Shown piece after piece: positions 1-6,001 of a stretch of 12,329 nucleotides of DNA. Numbering within the stretch: position 1 is the first letter of the stretch; every line of letters begins with the position of its first letter. The notes beneath the pieces are model-generated. The model did not search any database and was not told the origin of the DNA. It saw only the letters and a program-made list of their open reading frames with translations. Source of the stretch: JBQCHF01 sp051953655 (GTDB lineage Bacteria > Actinomycetota > Actinomycetes > Motilibacterales > Motilibacteraceae); assembly GCA_051953655.1 (NCBI GenBank), contig JBQCIO010000011.1:1-12329 (forward strand). The letters run 5' to 3'. The translations under genes and the position numbers were made by a program.

Positions 1-371
1 CGCTGGGGTGGCCAGCCGGGCCCCCGGCCCGGGCGGGCCGCCCCACCCCCCCCGGCCAGCAGCGCGGCCCCGCCGACCGCGGCCCCCGCGGGGCGGCGCA
101 GCCACCGGCGCGGGCGGCCCGCGGCCGGCGGCGCCACCGGCGCGGGCCCGGCGGCCCGGGCTGAGGCCGCGGTGAGCCGGGCCCAGGCGGCGTCGACGTC
201 GGGCGGCTCGGGCAGGTCGAGCGCGGCGCCGACCAGCGCGGCGTCGCGCCGGGCCTGCGTCAGCCCGGCCAGGCAGGACCGGCAGCTCACCACGTGGTTG
301 CGGTCGTCGTCGGCGACGCCGACCGGCTCGTCGACCAGCCGGCGCAGGGTTCCCTCACTCGGATGACGCAT
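1..371 (-). CDS. Zinc-type anti-sigma factor (partial, C-terminus beyond window)
   Basis: This reading frame stays open from an ATG at 369-371 on the minus strand to the window edge (about 123 residues). It begins MRHPSEGTLRRLVDEPVGVA. Residues from about 29 read NHVVSCRSCLAGL, an H-x3-C-x2-C signature of the zinc-binding anti-sigma (ZAS-like) domain that clamps ECF sigma factors. An AAGGAG sits 10 bases upstream of the ATG. The start lies inside the end of the sigma gene (17-base overlap), a usual arrangement for a translationally coupled sigma/anti-sigma pair. After residue 80 the protein becomes Ala/Gly/Pro/Arg-rich with a weak hydrophobic stretch (AAVGGAALLAG) that might begin a membrane segment. 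The G/C runs there make sequencing errors possible. Family assignment rests on the His-Cys-Cys motif and context; whether zinc or redox is sensed cannot be told. Confidence 0.7.
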   Translation of the reverse strand, partial: MRHPSEGTLRRLVDEPVGVADDDRNHVVSCRSCLAGLTQARRDAALVGAALDLPEPPDVDAAWARLTAASARAAGPAPVAPPAAGRPRRWLRRPAGAAVGGAALLAGGGGAARPGRGPGWPPQ

Positions 372-879
372 CGCTGCTCAGCTCCTTGCGCAACGCGGAC
401 TCGGCGCGGCGCACCGTGGTGCCGACGCTGCCGGTGGACATGTCGAGGGCGGCGGCGACCTCGGCGTAGCTCAGGCCGCTGTGCCGCAGGACGAGCGCGA
501 CCGCCTGCTTGCGCGGCAGCCGCTCCAGGGCCTCGCGCACCCGGCGGCGCTCGTCGGAGGTGACGACGACGTCGGCGACGTCGGGGGTGTGGACCGCTCG
601 GTCGGCCACGAGCTCCTCGCGGGCCGCCCGCCGGCGCCCGGAGCGCAACGAGTTCAGCGCGGTGTGCGCGGCGGCCACGGTGAGCCAGCCGGTCGCCTCC
701 CCGGGCGGCACGCTGCTGCGCCCGAAGGACAGGAACACCTCCTGGGCGACGTCCTCGGCCTCCGCCCGGTCGCCGAGCACGCGCGCGGCCACGGCCACCA
801 CTCGCGGGTAGGCGGCGCGGAAGACCTCCTCGAGGTCGGCCCGGACGTCGACCGCAGCCCGCGGGCTGGTCAGAGTCAC
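355..879 (-). CDS. ECF-type RNA polymerase sigma factor
   Basis: This encodes a 174-residue group 4 (ECF) sigma factor, the usual length for the family. Sigma region 2 spans about residues 17-82 (VFRAAYPRVVAVAARVLGD, then AEAEDVAQEVFLSF, core-binding and -10 recognition). Region 4 spans about 112-165, with the helix-turn-helix LSYAEVAAALDMSTGSVGTT reading the -35 element. The GTG at 877-879 was chosen because a GGGGGG-type ribosome binding site lies just upstream and region 2 begins soon after. The open frame runs further upstream to 1161, but that part has no sigma homology and runs into the divergent regulator. The gene is overlapped by an anti-sigma gene and is divergent from a CarH/LitR-like regulator. 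In Streptomyces coelicolor the B12 regulator LitR controls the ECF sigma LitS, which drives carotenoid genes. This gene could play that role, but the parallel is positional. Confidence 0.88.
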   Translation of the reverse strand: MTLTSPRAAVDVRADLEEVFRAAYPRVVAVAARVLGDRAEAEDVAQEVFLSFGRSSVPPGEATGWLTVAAAHTALNSLRSGRRRAAREELVADRAVHTPDVADVVVTSDERRRVREALERLPRKQAVALVLRHSGLSYAEVAAALDMSTGSVGTTVRRAESALRKELSSDASSE

Positions 880-1072
880 GCGATCCCCCCGCTCCGCTGG
901 TCCCGTCGCCCGCGCACGCCGCCGAAGAACGGCCGGCGGCGCCTGTGCCAGATCACTCTGCCCCACGAGGTTCACGTCTGGTGAGCACCGCCGGAAGCCG
1001 GGTTGTGACACCGCCACCACCCGAGGGGCGGGGGCGCGACAGGCGCCGCGAGGGGCTGTGTGACCATCGACC
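880..1072. promoter_or_regulatory. Divergent intergenic region, sigma factor / MerR regulator
   Basis: These 193 bases separate the divergent sigma and MerR genes and should hold both promoters. No convincing -35/-10 pair stands out on either strand. TGTGAC occurs near 1004 (within GGTTGTGACACC) and a similar TGTGTGACC near 1058. They are too degenerate to call operators. If the MerR-like protein controls the sigma gene, its site should be here. Confidence 0.4.
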
Positions 1073-1993
1073 GTGGCCATCGACGAGGTGCAGCTGCTGA
1101 CGGTGGGCGAGGTCGCCGCTCGCCTCGGGGTCTCCCCCTCCACCGTGCGGATGTGGGGCACCCGGTACGGGCTGATCGCCTCCGCCCGGTCCGAGGGTGG
1201 CCACCGCCGCTACACCCCCGACGACGTCGACCGGCTGCGCCGCATGCACGAGGCGGTCATCGCCGGGGCCGACCCGGCGGGCGCCGCCGCCCTGGTGCTC
1301 GACGGGGGCACGGGCGGCAAGGACGTTTCGGCGCCTCGCCGCGGCGGCCGGGGCGGCGCCGTGCTCGCCATCCCCGGCGGCACCGCGGCCGCGCGCGGTC
1401 TGGCCCGGGCCGCCGTCCGGCTGGACGAGATCGGCGTCGAGGACCTGGTGGTCGGCTCGCTCGGCGAGCTGGGCACCCTGTGCACCTGGGACGAGGTGGT
1501 GCGCCCGGTCCTCGTCGCAGCAGGCGAGCACTGGGAGCGCACCGGGTCCGGCATCGAGGTCGAGCACCTGCTCACCCAGGCGGTCGTCAACGCCTTCGCC
1601 CGGCACGCCGCCACCGCCAGACGGGTCGAGCTGGACCACCCGGTGCTGCTGGCCGGCGGCCCCAAGGAGGAGCACGTCCTCGCCCTGCACGCCCTGCGCG
1701 CGGCACTGGCCGAGCGGGGGGTGCCCGCCCGGCTGCTGGGGCCGCGCACTCCGATGACCGCGCTGGCCGGAGCGACCAGGAAGACCCGCTCCCCCGCGGT
1801 GCTGGTCTGGCTCAGCCGCCGCGACCGCACCGCGGTCCCCGGCCTCGCCGAGGTGGCGGCGGCGCACCGGCGGGTGCGGGTGCTGGTGGGGGGACGCGGC
1901 TGGGTCGGCCTCGACCTCGGCCCCGCCCACCTCTGCGGAAGCCTGGGCGAGGCCGTCGACACCCTGGCCACCGCCTGGTCCGACGCCCGGTAG
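1073..1993 (+). CDS. MerR-family regulator with CarH/LitR-like B12-binding light-sensor domain
   Basis: This is a 306-residue predicted transcription factor. Residues 8-75 form a MerR winged helix (LLTVGEVAARLGVSPSTVRM, then RYGLIASARSEGGHRRYTPD). About 105-185 matches the helical cap of cobalamin-binding domains: W154, nine residues, then E164-H165, the W-x9-EH signature of CarH that contacts the adenosyl group. About 190-306 is the Rossmann B12-binding half. H201 in PKEEHVLAL is the candidate lower axial ligand (36 residues after H165; 35 in Thermus CarH, H142 to H177), and LVGG at 271-274 fits the nucleotide-tail site. In the E-x-H-x-x-G motif the Gly is Ala. In CarH/LitR, light breaks the Co-C bond and releases DNA. 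The GTG start is the only upstream choice (in-frame stop at 1061-1063); no good SD is seen (AGGGG 17 bases away), so a leaderless mRNA is possible. Confidence 0.85.
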   Translation: MAIDEVQLLTVGEVAARLGVSPSTVRMWGTRYGLIASARSEGGHRRYTPDDVDRLRRMHEAVIAGADPAGAAALVLDGGTGGKDVSAPRRGGRGGAVLAIPGGTAAARGLARAAVRLDEIGVEDLVVGSLGELGTLCTWDEVVRPVLVAAGEHWERTGSGIEVEHLLTQAVVNAFARHAATARRVELDHPVLLAGGPKEEHVLALHALRAALAERGVPARLLGPRTPMTALAGATRKTRSPAVLVWLSRRDRTAVPGLAEVAAAHRRVRVLVGGRGWVGLDLGPAHLCGSLGEAVDTLATAWSDAR

Positions 1994-2021
1994 GAGGCAG
2001 CGGTGGCGGCGCGCCCGTCCC

Positions 2022-2837
2022 CTACCCGGCGGTTCCCCGACCCAGCACCGCGGTCATGACCACCGGCAGCGCCTCGCCGTCCGGACCGCCCATCCGCTGC
2101 ACCAGGGCCGCCTCCACGGAACGCCGGCGGTCGGGGTCCATCGCCGCCAGCACCGGGTAGAACGGCGTGCCCTGGATCCCCCGGGCGGCAGCGGCCGCAC
2201 TGGACCAGCTGACGGTGAGCTCCTCCACCCGCACCTCGACGTCGACGAACCCCGCCGAGGTCAGGACGTCCTCCACCTGCTCCGGGGACATGCAGAACCG
2301 CTGGAGGTCCCACGCACCCGGGGACGGCTCCGCGACGCCGTGCTCGAGCAGGACGTCGGCGCAGGTGGCCATCGGGTCCAGCCGTCGGCCGGCCAGCCAG
2401 ACGGCCACGGCGGCGGTCCCGCCCGGCCGCAGCACCCGGTGCATCTCCCGCGCGGCGGCGGCCCGGTCGGGGATGAAGGGCAGCCCCTGCTGGCAGAGCA
2501 CGACGTCCACGCTGCTCTCGGGCAGCGCCAGCTCGGTCGCCGAGCACTCCAGGACCTCCAGGGTGGCCGCGCCGGGCGGGTAGCCGACGGGCACGTGCGC
2601 CAGCATCCCGCTGCTGATGTCGGAGGCGATCACGCGACCCTCGGGTCCCAGCACCGCGGCGGCGGCGCGGGCGACGACACCGGTCCCGCTGGCGACGTCG
2701 AGAAGCCGTTGCCCTGGCCTGGGTTCGGCGAACGCGACGAGGCGGTCGGCCCATGGCCGGAAGATCACCGGCTCGAGGTGCTCGCGGTAGCCGTCGGCCA
2801 CCGCGCCGGCGCCGAACAGCAGCTCTCCTGCGGTCAC
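2022..2837 (-). CDS. Class I SAM-dependent methyltransferase
   Basis: This 271-residue protein is of the UbiE/Methyltransf_11 type. Motif I is LLDVASGTGVVAR (residues 45-57), the glycine-rich SAM loop. ASD at 71-73 supplies the acidic residue that binds the ribose, and the DVVLCQQGLPFIPD segment (111-124) and MHRVLRPGGTAAVAVW (132-147) are the post-I and motif III regions. The C-terminal third (SPEQVEDVLTSAGF) is the usual substrate-specificity part. The GTG at 2835-2837 is preceded by GAAGGGAG at good spacing; the longer open frame upstream is a GC artefact running antisense into the rhodopsin gene. It converges with the MerR-like gene (28-base gap) and is divergent from the rhodopsin. The substrate cannot be read from sequence. 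A role in carotenoid, quinone or cobamide chemistry would suit the neighbourhood but is speculation. Confidence 0.85.
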   Translation of the reverse strand: MTAGELLFGAGAVADGYREHLEPVIFRPWADRLVAFAEPRPGQRLLDVASGTGVVARAAAAVLGPEGRVIASDISSGMLAHVPVGYPPGAATLEVLECSATELALPESSVDVVLCQQGLPFIPDRAAAAREMHRVLRPGGTAAVAVWLAGRRLDPMATCADVLLEHGVAEPSPGAWDLQRFCMSPEQVEDVLTSAGFVDVEVRVEELTVSWSSAAAAARGIQGTPFYPVLAAMDPDRRRSVEAALVQRMGGPDGEALPVVMTAVLGRGTAG

Positions 2838-2969
2838 GGGCGCTCCCTTCTCCTGCCGTACGTCAGGGCTCCCCGTGCGCGGCCACGGTGGCAGACCGAC
2901 CAGCCCACGCGCGGGAGAACGGACGGATCGGCCGGCCGGCGGCCGGACGGCTCGACACCGGATCGGCCC

Positions 2970-2994
2970 GGAACTTGCACGAGTTGCGGGCGAC
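2970..2994 (+). promoter_or_regulatory. Possible ECF-type promoter / dyad upstream of rhodopsin
   Basis: GGAAC at 2970-2974, 16 bases, then CGAC at 2991-2994 resembles the GGAAC ... CGTC layout of many ECF promoters (one mismatch at -10). An imperfect 14-bp dyad, AACTTGCACGAGTT (2972-2985, 10 of 14 positions symmetric), overlaps it and could be an operator. A 10-bp direct repeat CGGATCGGCC lies at 2924-2933 and 2959-2968. The match is suggestive only, as short motifs like these arise by chance. Confidence 0.3.
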
Positions 2995-3013
2995 AGGAGG
3001 CAGGAGCACGCTT

Positions 3014-3060
3014 GCCGACGGCCCGCCGGCATCCCCGCCGGCGTCGCGACCCGTGTCGGC
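3014..3060 (+). promoter_or_regulatory. Structured 5' leader of the rhodopsin mRNA
   Basis: GCCGAC (3014-3019) can pair with GTCGGC (3055-3060), enclosing a perfect 7-bp hairpin CGCCGGC (3024-3030) / GCCGGCG (3037-3043) with a 6-base loop. The structure ends 16 bases before the AGGAG of the rhodopsin gene. It matches no riboswitch class that I recognise. It may stabilise or modulate the leader, or simply reflect high GC. Confidence 0.35.
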
Positions 3061-3086
3061 GATGACGCCGTCAACCAGGAGTGGTC

Positions 3087-3935
3087 ATGGTCAGTGCAGC
3101 GTCTGGGGTGAACATTCCCTCGCTCACCGCAGGGCAGTTCTCCACCGTCTACAACCTGTTCTCCCTCGTGATCGCGTCGATGCTCTTCACCGCGATCTAC
3201 CTGGTCCTCTCGCGCGGGCGCGTCGCCCCGCGCTACCGCAACGCCCTCGTCGTGTCCGCGACGGTCTGCGGCATCGCCGCCTACCATTACTTCCGGATCT
3301 TCGACAACTTCAAGGCGAGCTACCCGCCGGGCGCCACCGTCGACGCCGCCCACGCACTGTCGAACGTGGAGTTCAACGAGGCCTACCGCTACGTCGACTG
3401 GCTGCTCACCGTCCCGCTGCTGCTCATCGAGACCGTGGCGGTCATGGCGCTGGGCAAGGCCGCGCAGCGCTCGCTGCTCTACAAGCTCGTCCCGGCCTCC
3501 GCGCTGATGATCATCCTGGGCTACCCGGGCGAGATCGCCACCAGCAACGGTGCCCGCGCGCTGTGGGGCGCCCTGAGCACGATCCCGTTCATCTACCTGC
3601 TCTACGTGCTGTTCGTCGAGCTGTCCAAGTCGCTGGTCCGCCAGCCCGGCGAGGTCCAGCACACCATCAAGATGCTGCGCATCTCGCTGGTGGGCCTGTG
3701 GGGCGTCTACCCGATCGCCTACCTGTTCCCGATCTTCGGCGGCAGCTTCTTCGGCGGGGCCGACGGCTTCGTGCTCCGGCAGGCCGGCTACAGCCTTGCG
3801 GACATCTTCGCGAAGGCCGCCTACGGCCTGGCGATCTACAAGATCGCCAGGGTCAAGAGCGCGCTGGAGAGCGAGGAGTACAACGACGACCACGACGTCG
3901 ACCTCGCCGGCCAGCGCAAGCCCGTCGCGGCCTGA
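3087..3935 (+). CDS. Microbial rhodopsin, light-driven proton pump (xanthorhodopsin/proteorhodopsin type)
   Basis: This is a 282-residue seven-helix retinal protein (helices near 21-43, 52-72, 99-120, 129-147, 159-181, 194-216, 233-255). Helix C reads RYVDWLLTVPLLLIE: D104 is the proton acceptor, T108 and E115 complete the D-T-E pump motif, and L112 is the leucine of green-absorbing proteorhodopsins. K243 (DIFAK) bears the retinal Schiff base, D239 is the second counterion, H67 corresponds to the helix-B histidine of proteorhodopsin, and W205/Y208/P209 line the helix-F pocket. G161 in RALWGALSTIPF aligns with bacteriorhodopsin W138 and with the glycine that opens the carotenoid window in xanthorhodopsin. 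AGGAG at 3077-3081 fixes the ATG at 3087 rather than the GTG at 3081. blh follows 15 bases downstream, supplying retinal. The tail after 256 is charged and cytoplasmic. Confidence 0.96.
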   Translation: MVSAASGVNIPSLTAGQFSTVYNLFSLVIASMLFTAIYLVLSRGRVAPRYRNALVVSATVCGIAAYHYFRIFDNFKASYPPGATVDAAHALSNVEFNEAYRYVDWLLTVPLLLIETVAVMALGKAAQRSLLYKLVPASALMIILGYPGEIATSNGARALWGALSTIPFIYLLYVLFVELSKSLVRQPGEVQHTIKMLRISLVGLWGVYPIAYLFPIFGGSFFGGADGFVLRQAGYSLADIFAKAAYGLAIYKIARVKSALESEEYNDDHDVDLAGQRKPVAA

Positions 3936-3950
3936 TCCGCACCACGCCAG

Positions 3951-5006
3951 ATGGCACTGCTGTCCCCCCGGCCCGCCGCTCCCGAGCGGCGGGCCGGGGA
4001 CCTCCCCCTCGCACCGCAGCCTCGCGCCCTGCGCGAGCTCGGGTCCCTCACCTGGGTCCCCGTCGGCGCCGTCGCCGCGCTGCTCGCGGTCTCACTGCTC
4101 GCGCCCGCCGCCGCCCGGTCGGCCGCCTGGCCGCTGGCCGTCGTCGGCGCGGTGCTCGGCATCCCGCACGGCGCGGTCGACCACCTCGTCCCCTGGTGGT
4201 GGTCCACCAGGTCGGGCGGTCGGAACCGGCGCCGGCAGATCGCCCTCTTCACGCTCGGCTACGCCCTCGCCGCGGCCGCTGCGCTCACCGTGTCGCTGCT
4301 CGCCCCGGCCGCGACCTTCGCCGCGTTCCTGCTTCTTTCCGCCGTGCACTTCGGCCGCGGCGAGGTGGCCGCCTGGGCCGAGCGGGCCGGCCGTCCCGTC
4401 CCGCCCCTGGGCCGCTCCGCGACGACGAGCCTCGCCCCCGGCCTCGTCGTCGTCGGCCTCATGCTGTGGGGGCCGCGCGCCGACGTCTCCCTGCTCGCCC
4501 CGGTGGCCCCTGCGCTCGCCACCGCCGTCGATCGCCTACACGCCGTCGGACCCGCGGTCGTCGTCGCCGTCACCTCCGCCGCGCTCGTGTCGCTGGTCCG
4601 CCACCGCCGCCTCCTCGACGCCGCCGAGCTCGCCCTGCTGCTGGCCAGCTTCTGGCTCGCTCCCCCGCTGGCCGCCTTCGGCGTCTACTTCGGCTGCTGG
4701 CACGCGGTCCGGCACACCGGCCGCCTGCTCGACCTCGCCCGCCAGCAGGACGTCGACGCCGGCTGGGCACGTGCCGTCCGCCGGCTGGCCGTCGCCGGCT
4801 CCTGGCCCACGGTCGTGGCGCTGCTCGGCGTCCTGGGGCTGTGGCTGCTGCACGGCCGGACCAGCCTGCAGGCCGAGGTCGGCGTCCTGCTCGCGCTCAC
4901 CTTCCCGCACGCCGCGGTGGTCTGGGCGATGGACCGCCGGTCCGCGCCCGAACGATCACGCGGGCGTGATCGTTCCATGGTTACCGCGCCAGATCTGTCG
5001 CGGTAA
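3951..5006 (+). CDS. blh: Brp/Blh-family beta-carotene 15,15'-dioxygenase
   Basis: This is a 351-residue multi-pass membrane protein that cleaves beta-carotene into two retinals for the rhodopsin encoded 15 bases upstream. The family's iron-ligand histidines are present: IPHGAVDH (H73, H78), SAVHFGRGE (H133), YFGCWHAVRH (H251, H255) and TFPHAAV (H320). Hydrophobic helices alternate with these motifs throughout. ATG 3951 has only a poor SD, so translation is probably coupled to the rhodopsin. The first ~30 residues are Pro/Arg-rich and unlike the rest, so a later start is possible. The last ~16 codons lie inside two palindromes, and the TAA falls within the second, so the charged C-terminal tail (SAPERSRGRDRSM) is probably dictated by the repeat rather than by function. 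Confidence 0.93.
   Translation: MALLSPRPAAPERRAGDLPLAPQPRALRELGSLTWVPVGAVAALLAVSLLAPAAARSAAWPLAVVGAVLGIPHGAVDHLVPWWWSTRSGGRNRRRQIALFTLGYALAAAAALTVSLLAPAATFAAFLLLSAVHFGRGEVAAWAERAGRPVPPLGRSATTSLAPGLVVVGLMLWGPRADVSLLAPVAPALATAVDRLHAVGPAVVVAVTSAALVSLVRHRRLLDAAELALLLASFWLAPPLAAFGVYFGCWHAVRHTGRLLDLARQQDVDAGWARAVRRLAVAGSWPTVVALLGVLGLWLLHGRTSLQAEVGVLLALTFPHAAVVWAMDRRSAPERSRGRDRSMVTAPDLSR
4950..4975. repeat. Perfect 12-bp inverted repeat in the 3' end of blh
   Basis: GAACGATCACGC (4950-4961) and GCGTGATCGTTC (4964-4975) are perfect complements around a 2-base GG centre. The stem lies wholly inside the blh coding region. Its last four bases are also the first four of the next palindrome, so the two RNA hairpins cannot form fully at the same time. 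Confidence 0.85.
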
Positions 5007-5015
5007 CCATGGAAC
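4972..5015. terminator. 44-base near-perfect palindrome spanning the blh stop codon
   Basis: GTTCCATGGTTACCGCG (4972-4988) pairs perfectly with CGCGGTAACCATGGAAC (4999-5015). The 10-base centre holds the palindrome CAGATCTG, so the whole element is symmetric except for one C/T pair. It contains the blh TAA and two CCATGG sites. No T-run follows. It is the best candidate for the end of the rhodopsin-blh transcript, as U-less hairpin terminators are common in actinobacteria. A protein-binding site or a dispersed palindromic repeat is the alternative. Confidence 0.55.
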
Positions 5016-5117
5016 TGTCGCGGGGAGTGGCGGCGCCGGGCCGGAAATCTCGGCGAGCGTGCCGGGAAGCGCGCTAGTCTCTGCCCTGCCGTGAGAGCCG
5101 ACGAGGAGGTGGTACCC

Positions 5118-5168
5118 GTGAACGCAGTCACCGGGGTGCTCCTCGTCAGGGACACGGTCGGACGCTAG
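5118..5168 (+). CDS. Possible 16-codon short ORF upstream of the hydrolase
   Basis: A GTG preceded by a strong AGGAGG (5104-5109, 8 bases away) opens the short frame MNAVTGVLLVRDTVGR and ends at TAG 5166-5168, 44 bases before the hydrolase ATG. A TAGTCT hexamer at 5075-5080 could be a -10 element for this leader, but no -35 is visible. It might be a leader peptide or the remnant of a longer gene. The LLVRDTVGR segment faintly recalls the start of DUF1918-like proteins. The good ribosome binding site is the main support. Confidence 0.35.
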   Translation: MNAVTGVLLVRDTVGR

Positions 5169-5212
5169 GTCGTCCGGGAGCGCCGATCCAGGCCCTCCCG
5201 AAAGGCACGACC

Positions 5213-5944
5213 ATGCAGCTCAGTTCTTCCCGGCTCGTCGGCGACGGCGTCGTCGAGCAGACCTTCACCCTCGACGACGTCCCCGGCCTCCTGTGGACCC
5301 CGGAAGCCGCCTCCGCCCCCGTCCCGCTCGTCCTGCTCGGGCACCCCGGCGGCTTGCAGAAGATGTACCCGCGCCTGCTCGAACGCGCCCGGGCGTCCGT
5401 GCTGCAGGGGTTCGCGGCGGCCACCATCGAGCTCCCCGACAGCGGTGAGCGGGCGCCGTCCACCGACGCCGAGGCGGCCCGTGCCGACCTGCGCGCCGCG
5501 CTCGCCGAAGGACGACCGGTGGGCGAGGAACTGGTGGACCGCCTCGTGCTCCCCCTCGTCGAGGCGACGGTCCCCGAGTGGCGAACACTGATCGACGCGC
5601 TGCTCGCCCTCCCTGGCATCGACGGGCCGGTCGGCTACTCCGGCGGCTTCATCGCCGTCGGGACCCGGCTGGCAATGGTCGAGCCGCGCGTCGCGGCGGC
5701 GGTGCTGTTCGCCGGCAGCTACGTCCCGCGCCGCACCTTCCAGGAGGCCCGGCAGGTGGACGTCCCGCTGCTGGTGCTGCTGCAGTGGGACGACGAGAAC
5801 AACGACCGCCAGGCGGCGCTGGACCTCTTCGACGCCTTTGGCTCGCCGGAGAAGACCCTGCATGCCAATCTGGGCGGCCACACCGGGGTGCCGGTGTTCG
5901 AGGGCGAGGACGGAACCCGATTCTTCGCCCGGCATCTGACCTGA
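5213..5944 (+). CDS. Alpha/beta hydrolase, dienelactone-hydrolase-like
   Basis: This 243-residue soluble protein has the alpha/beta-hydrolase fold. VPLVLLGHPGG (37-47) gives the strand and oxyanion-hole HPGG. GYSGG (141-145) is the nucleophile elbow with S143. LVLLQWDDENND (187-198) carries the acid, probably D193 or D194, and LGGHTGVP (220-227) carries H223. The triad is therefore complete. The insert between strands (about 75-125), rich in acidic residues and Leu, is probably the lid. There is no signal peptide, so it is cytoplasmic. AAAGG at 5201-5205, 7 bases before the ATG, supports the start. It stands alone between the blh terminator and the convergent LacI gene. The substrate is unknown; an esterase or lactonase activity is all that can be claimed. 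Confidence 0.82.
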   Translation: MQLSSSRLVGDGVVEQTFTLDDVPGLLWTPEAASAPVPLVLLGHPGGLQKMYPRLLERARASVLQGFAAATIELPDSGERAPSTDAEAARADLRAALAEGRPVGEELVDRLVLPLVEATVPEWRTLIDALLALPGIDGPVGYSGGFIAVGTRLAMVEPRVAAAVLFAGSYVPRRTFQEARQVDVPLLVLLQWDDENNDRQAALDLFDAFGSPEKTLHANLGGHTGVPVFEGEDGTRFFARHLT

Positions 5945-5968
5945 GCAGAGCGAGGCGACCACACAGGC

Positions 5969-5983
5969 GCCGACGTCGTCGGC
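5969..5983. terminator. Short hairpin between convergent hydrolase and LacI genes
   Basis: GCCGAC (5969-5974), loop GTC, GTCGGC (5978-5983) lies in the 57-base gap between two converging genes and could act in both directions. The stem is only 6 bp and no T-run follows, so support is weak. Confidence 0.3.
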
Positions 5984-6001
5984 TCGAGGTCGGCACGTGG
6001 G

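Noticed and set aside
880..1161. N-terminal extension of the sigma-factor frame up to 1161 on the minus strand
   Set aside because: It has no sigma-like sequence and would overlap the divergent MerR-like gene. A GTG with a G-rich ribosome site at 877-879 precedes the conserved region 2.
1060..2160. Plus-strand frame overlapping the MerR-like gene, and minus-strand frames at 953-1930 and 1210-2754
   Set aside because: All are low-complexity shadows of the regulator. Only the 1073-1993 frame shows a DNA-binding domain and B12 motifs.
3081..3086. GTG at 3081 as the rhodopsin start
   Set aside because: It overlaps the AGGAG that is correctly spaced for the ATG at 3087.
2838..3086. Cobalamin riboswitch or other known riboswitch ahead of the rhodopsin
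   Set aside because: I found no B12-box-like sequence. Only simple GC hairpins are visible.
2838..3893. Upstream extension of the methyltransferase frame antisense to the rhodopsin gene
   Set aside because: The extension is Asp/Glu/His/Arg-rich antisense of helix-coding DNA, a typical high-GC shadow, while the sense strand encodes an unmistakable rhodopsin.
2753..4969. Very long plus-strand open frame of 738 codons across rhodopsin and blh
   Set aside because: Its product is Arg/Pro/Ala-rich low-complexity sequence in a different frame from two genes with clear catalytic motifs.
4950..5015. CRISPR or transposon terminal repeats
   Set aside because: There is a single pair of nested palindromes without spacers, target duplication or any transposase gene nearby.
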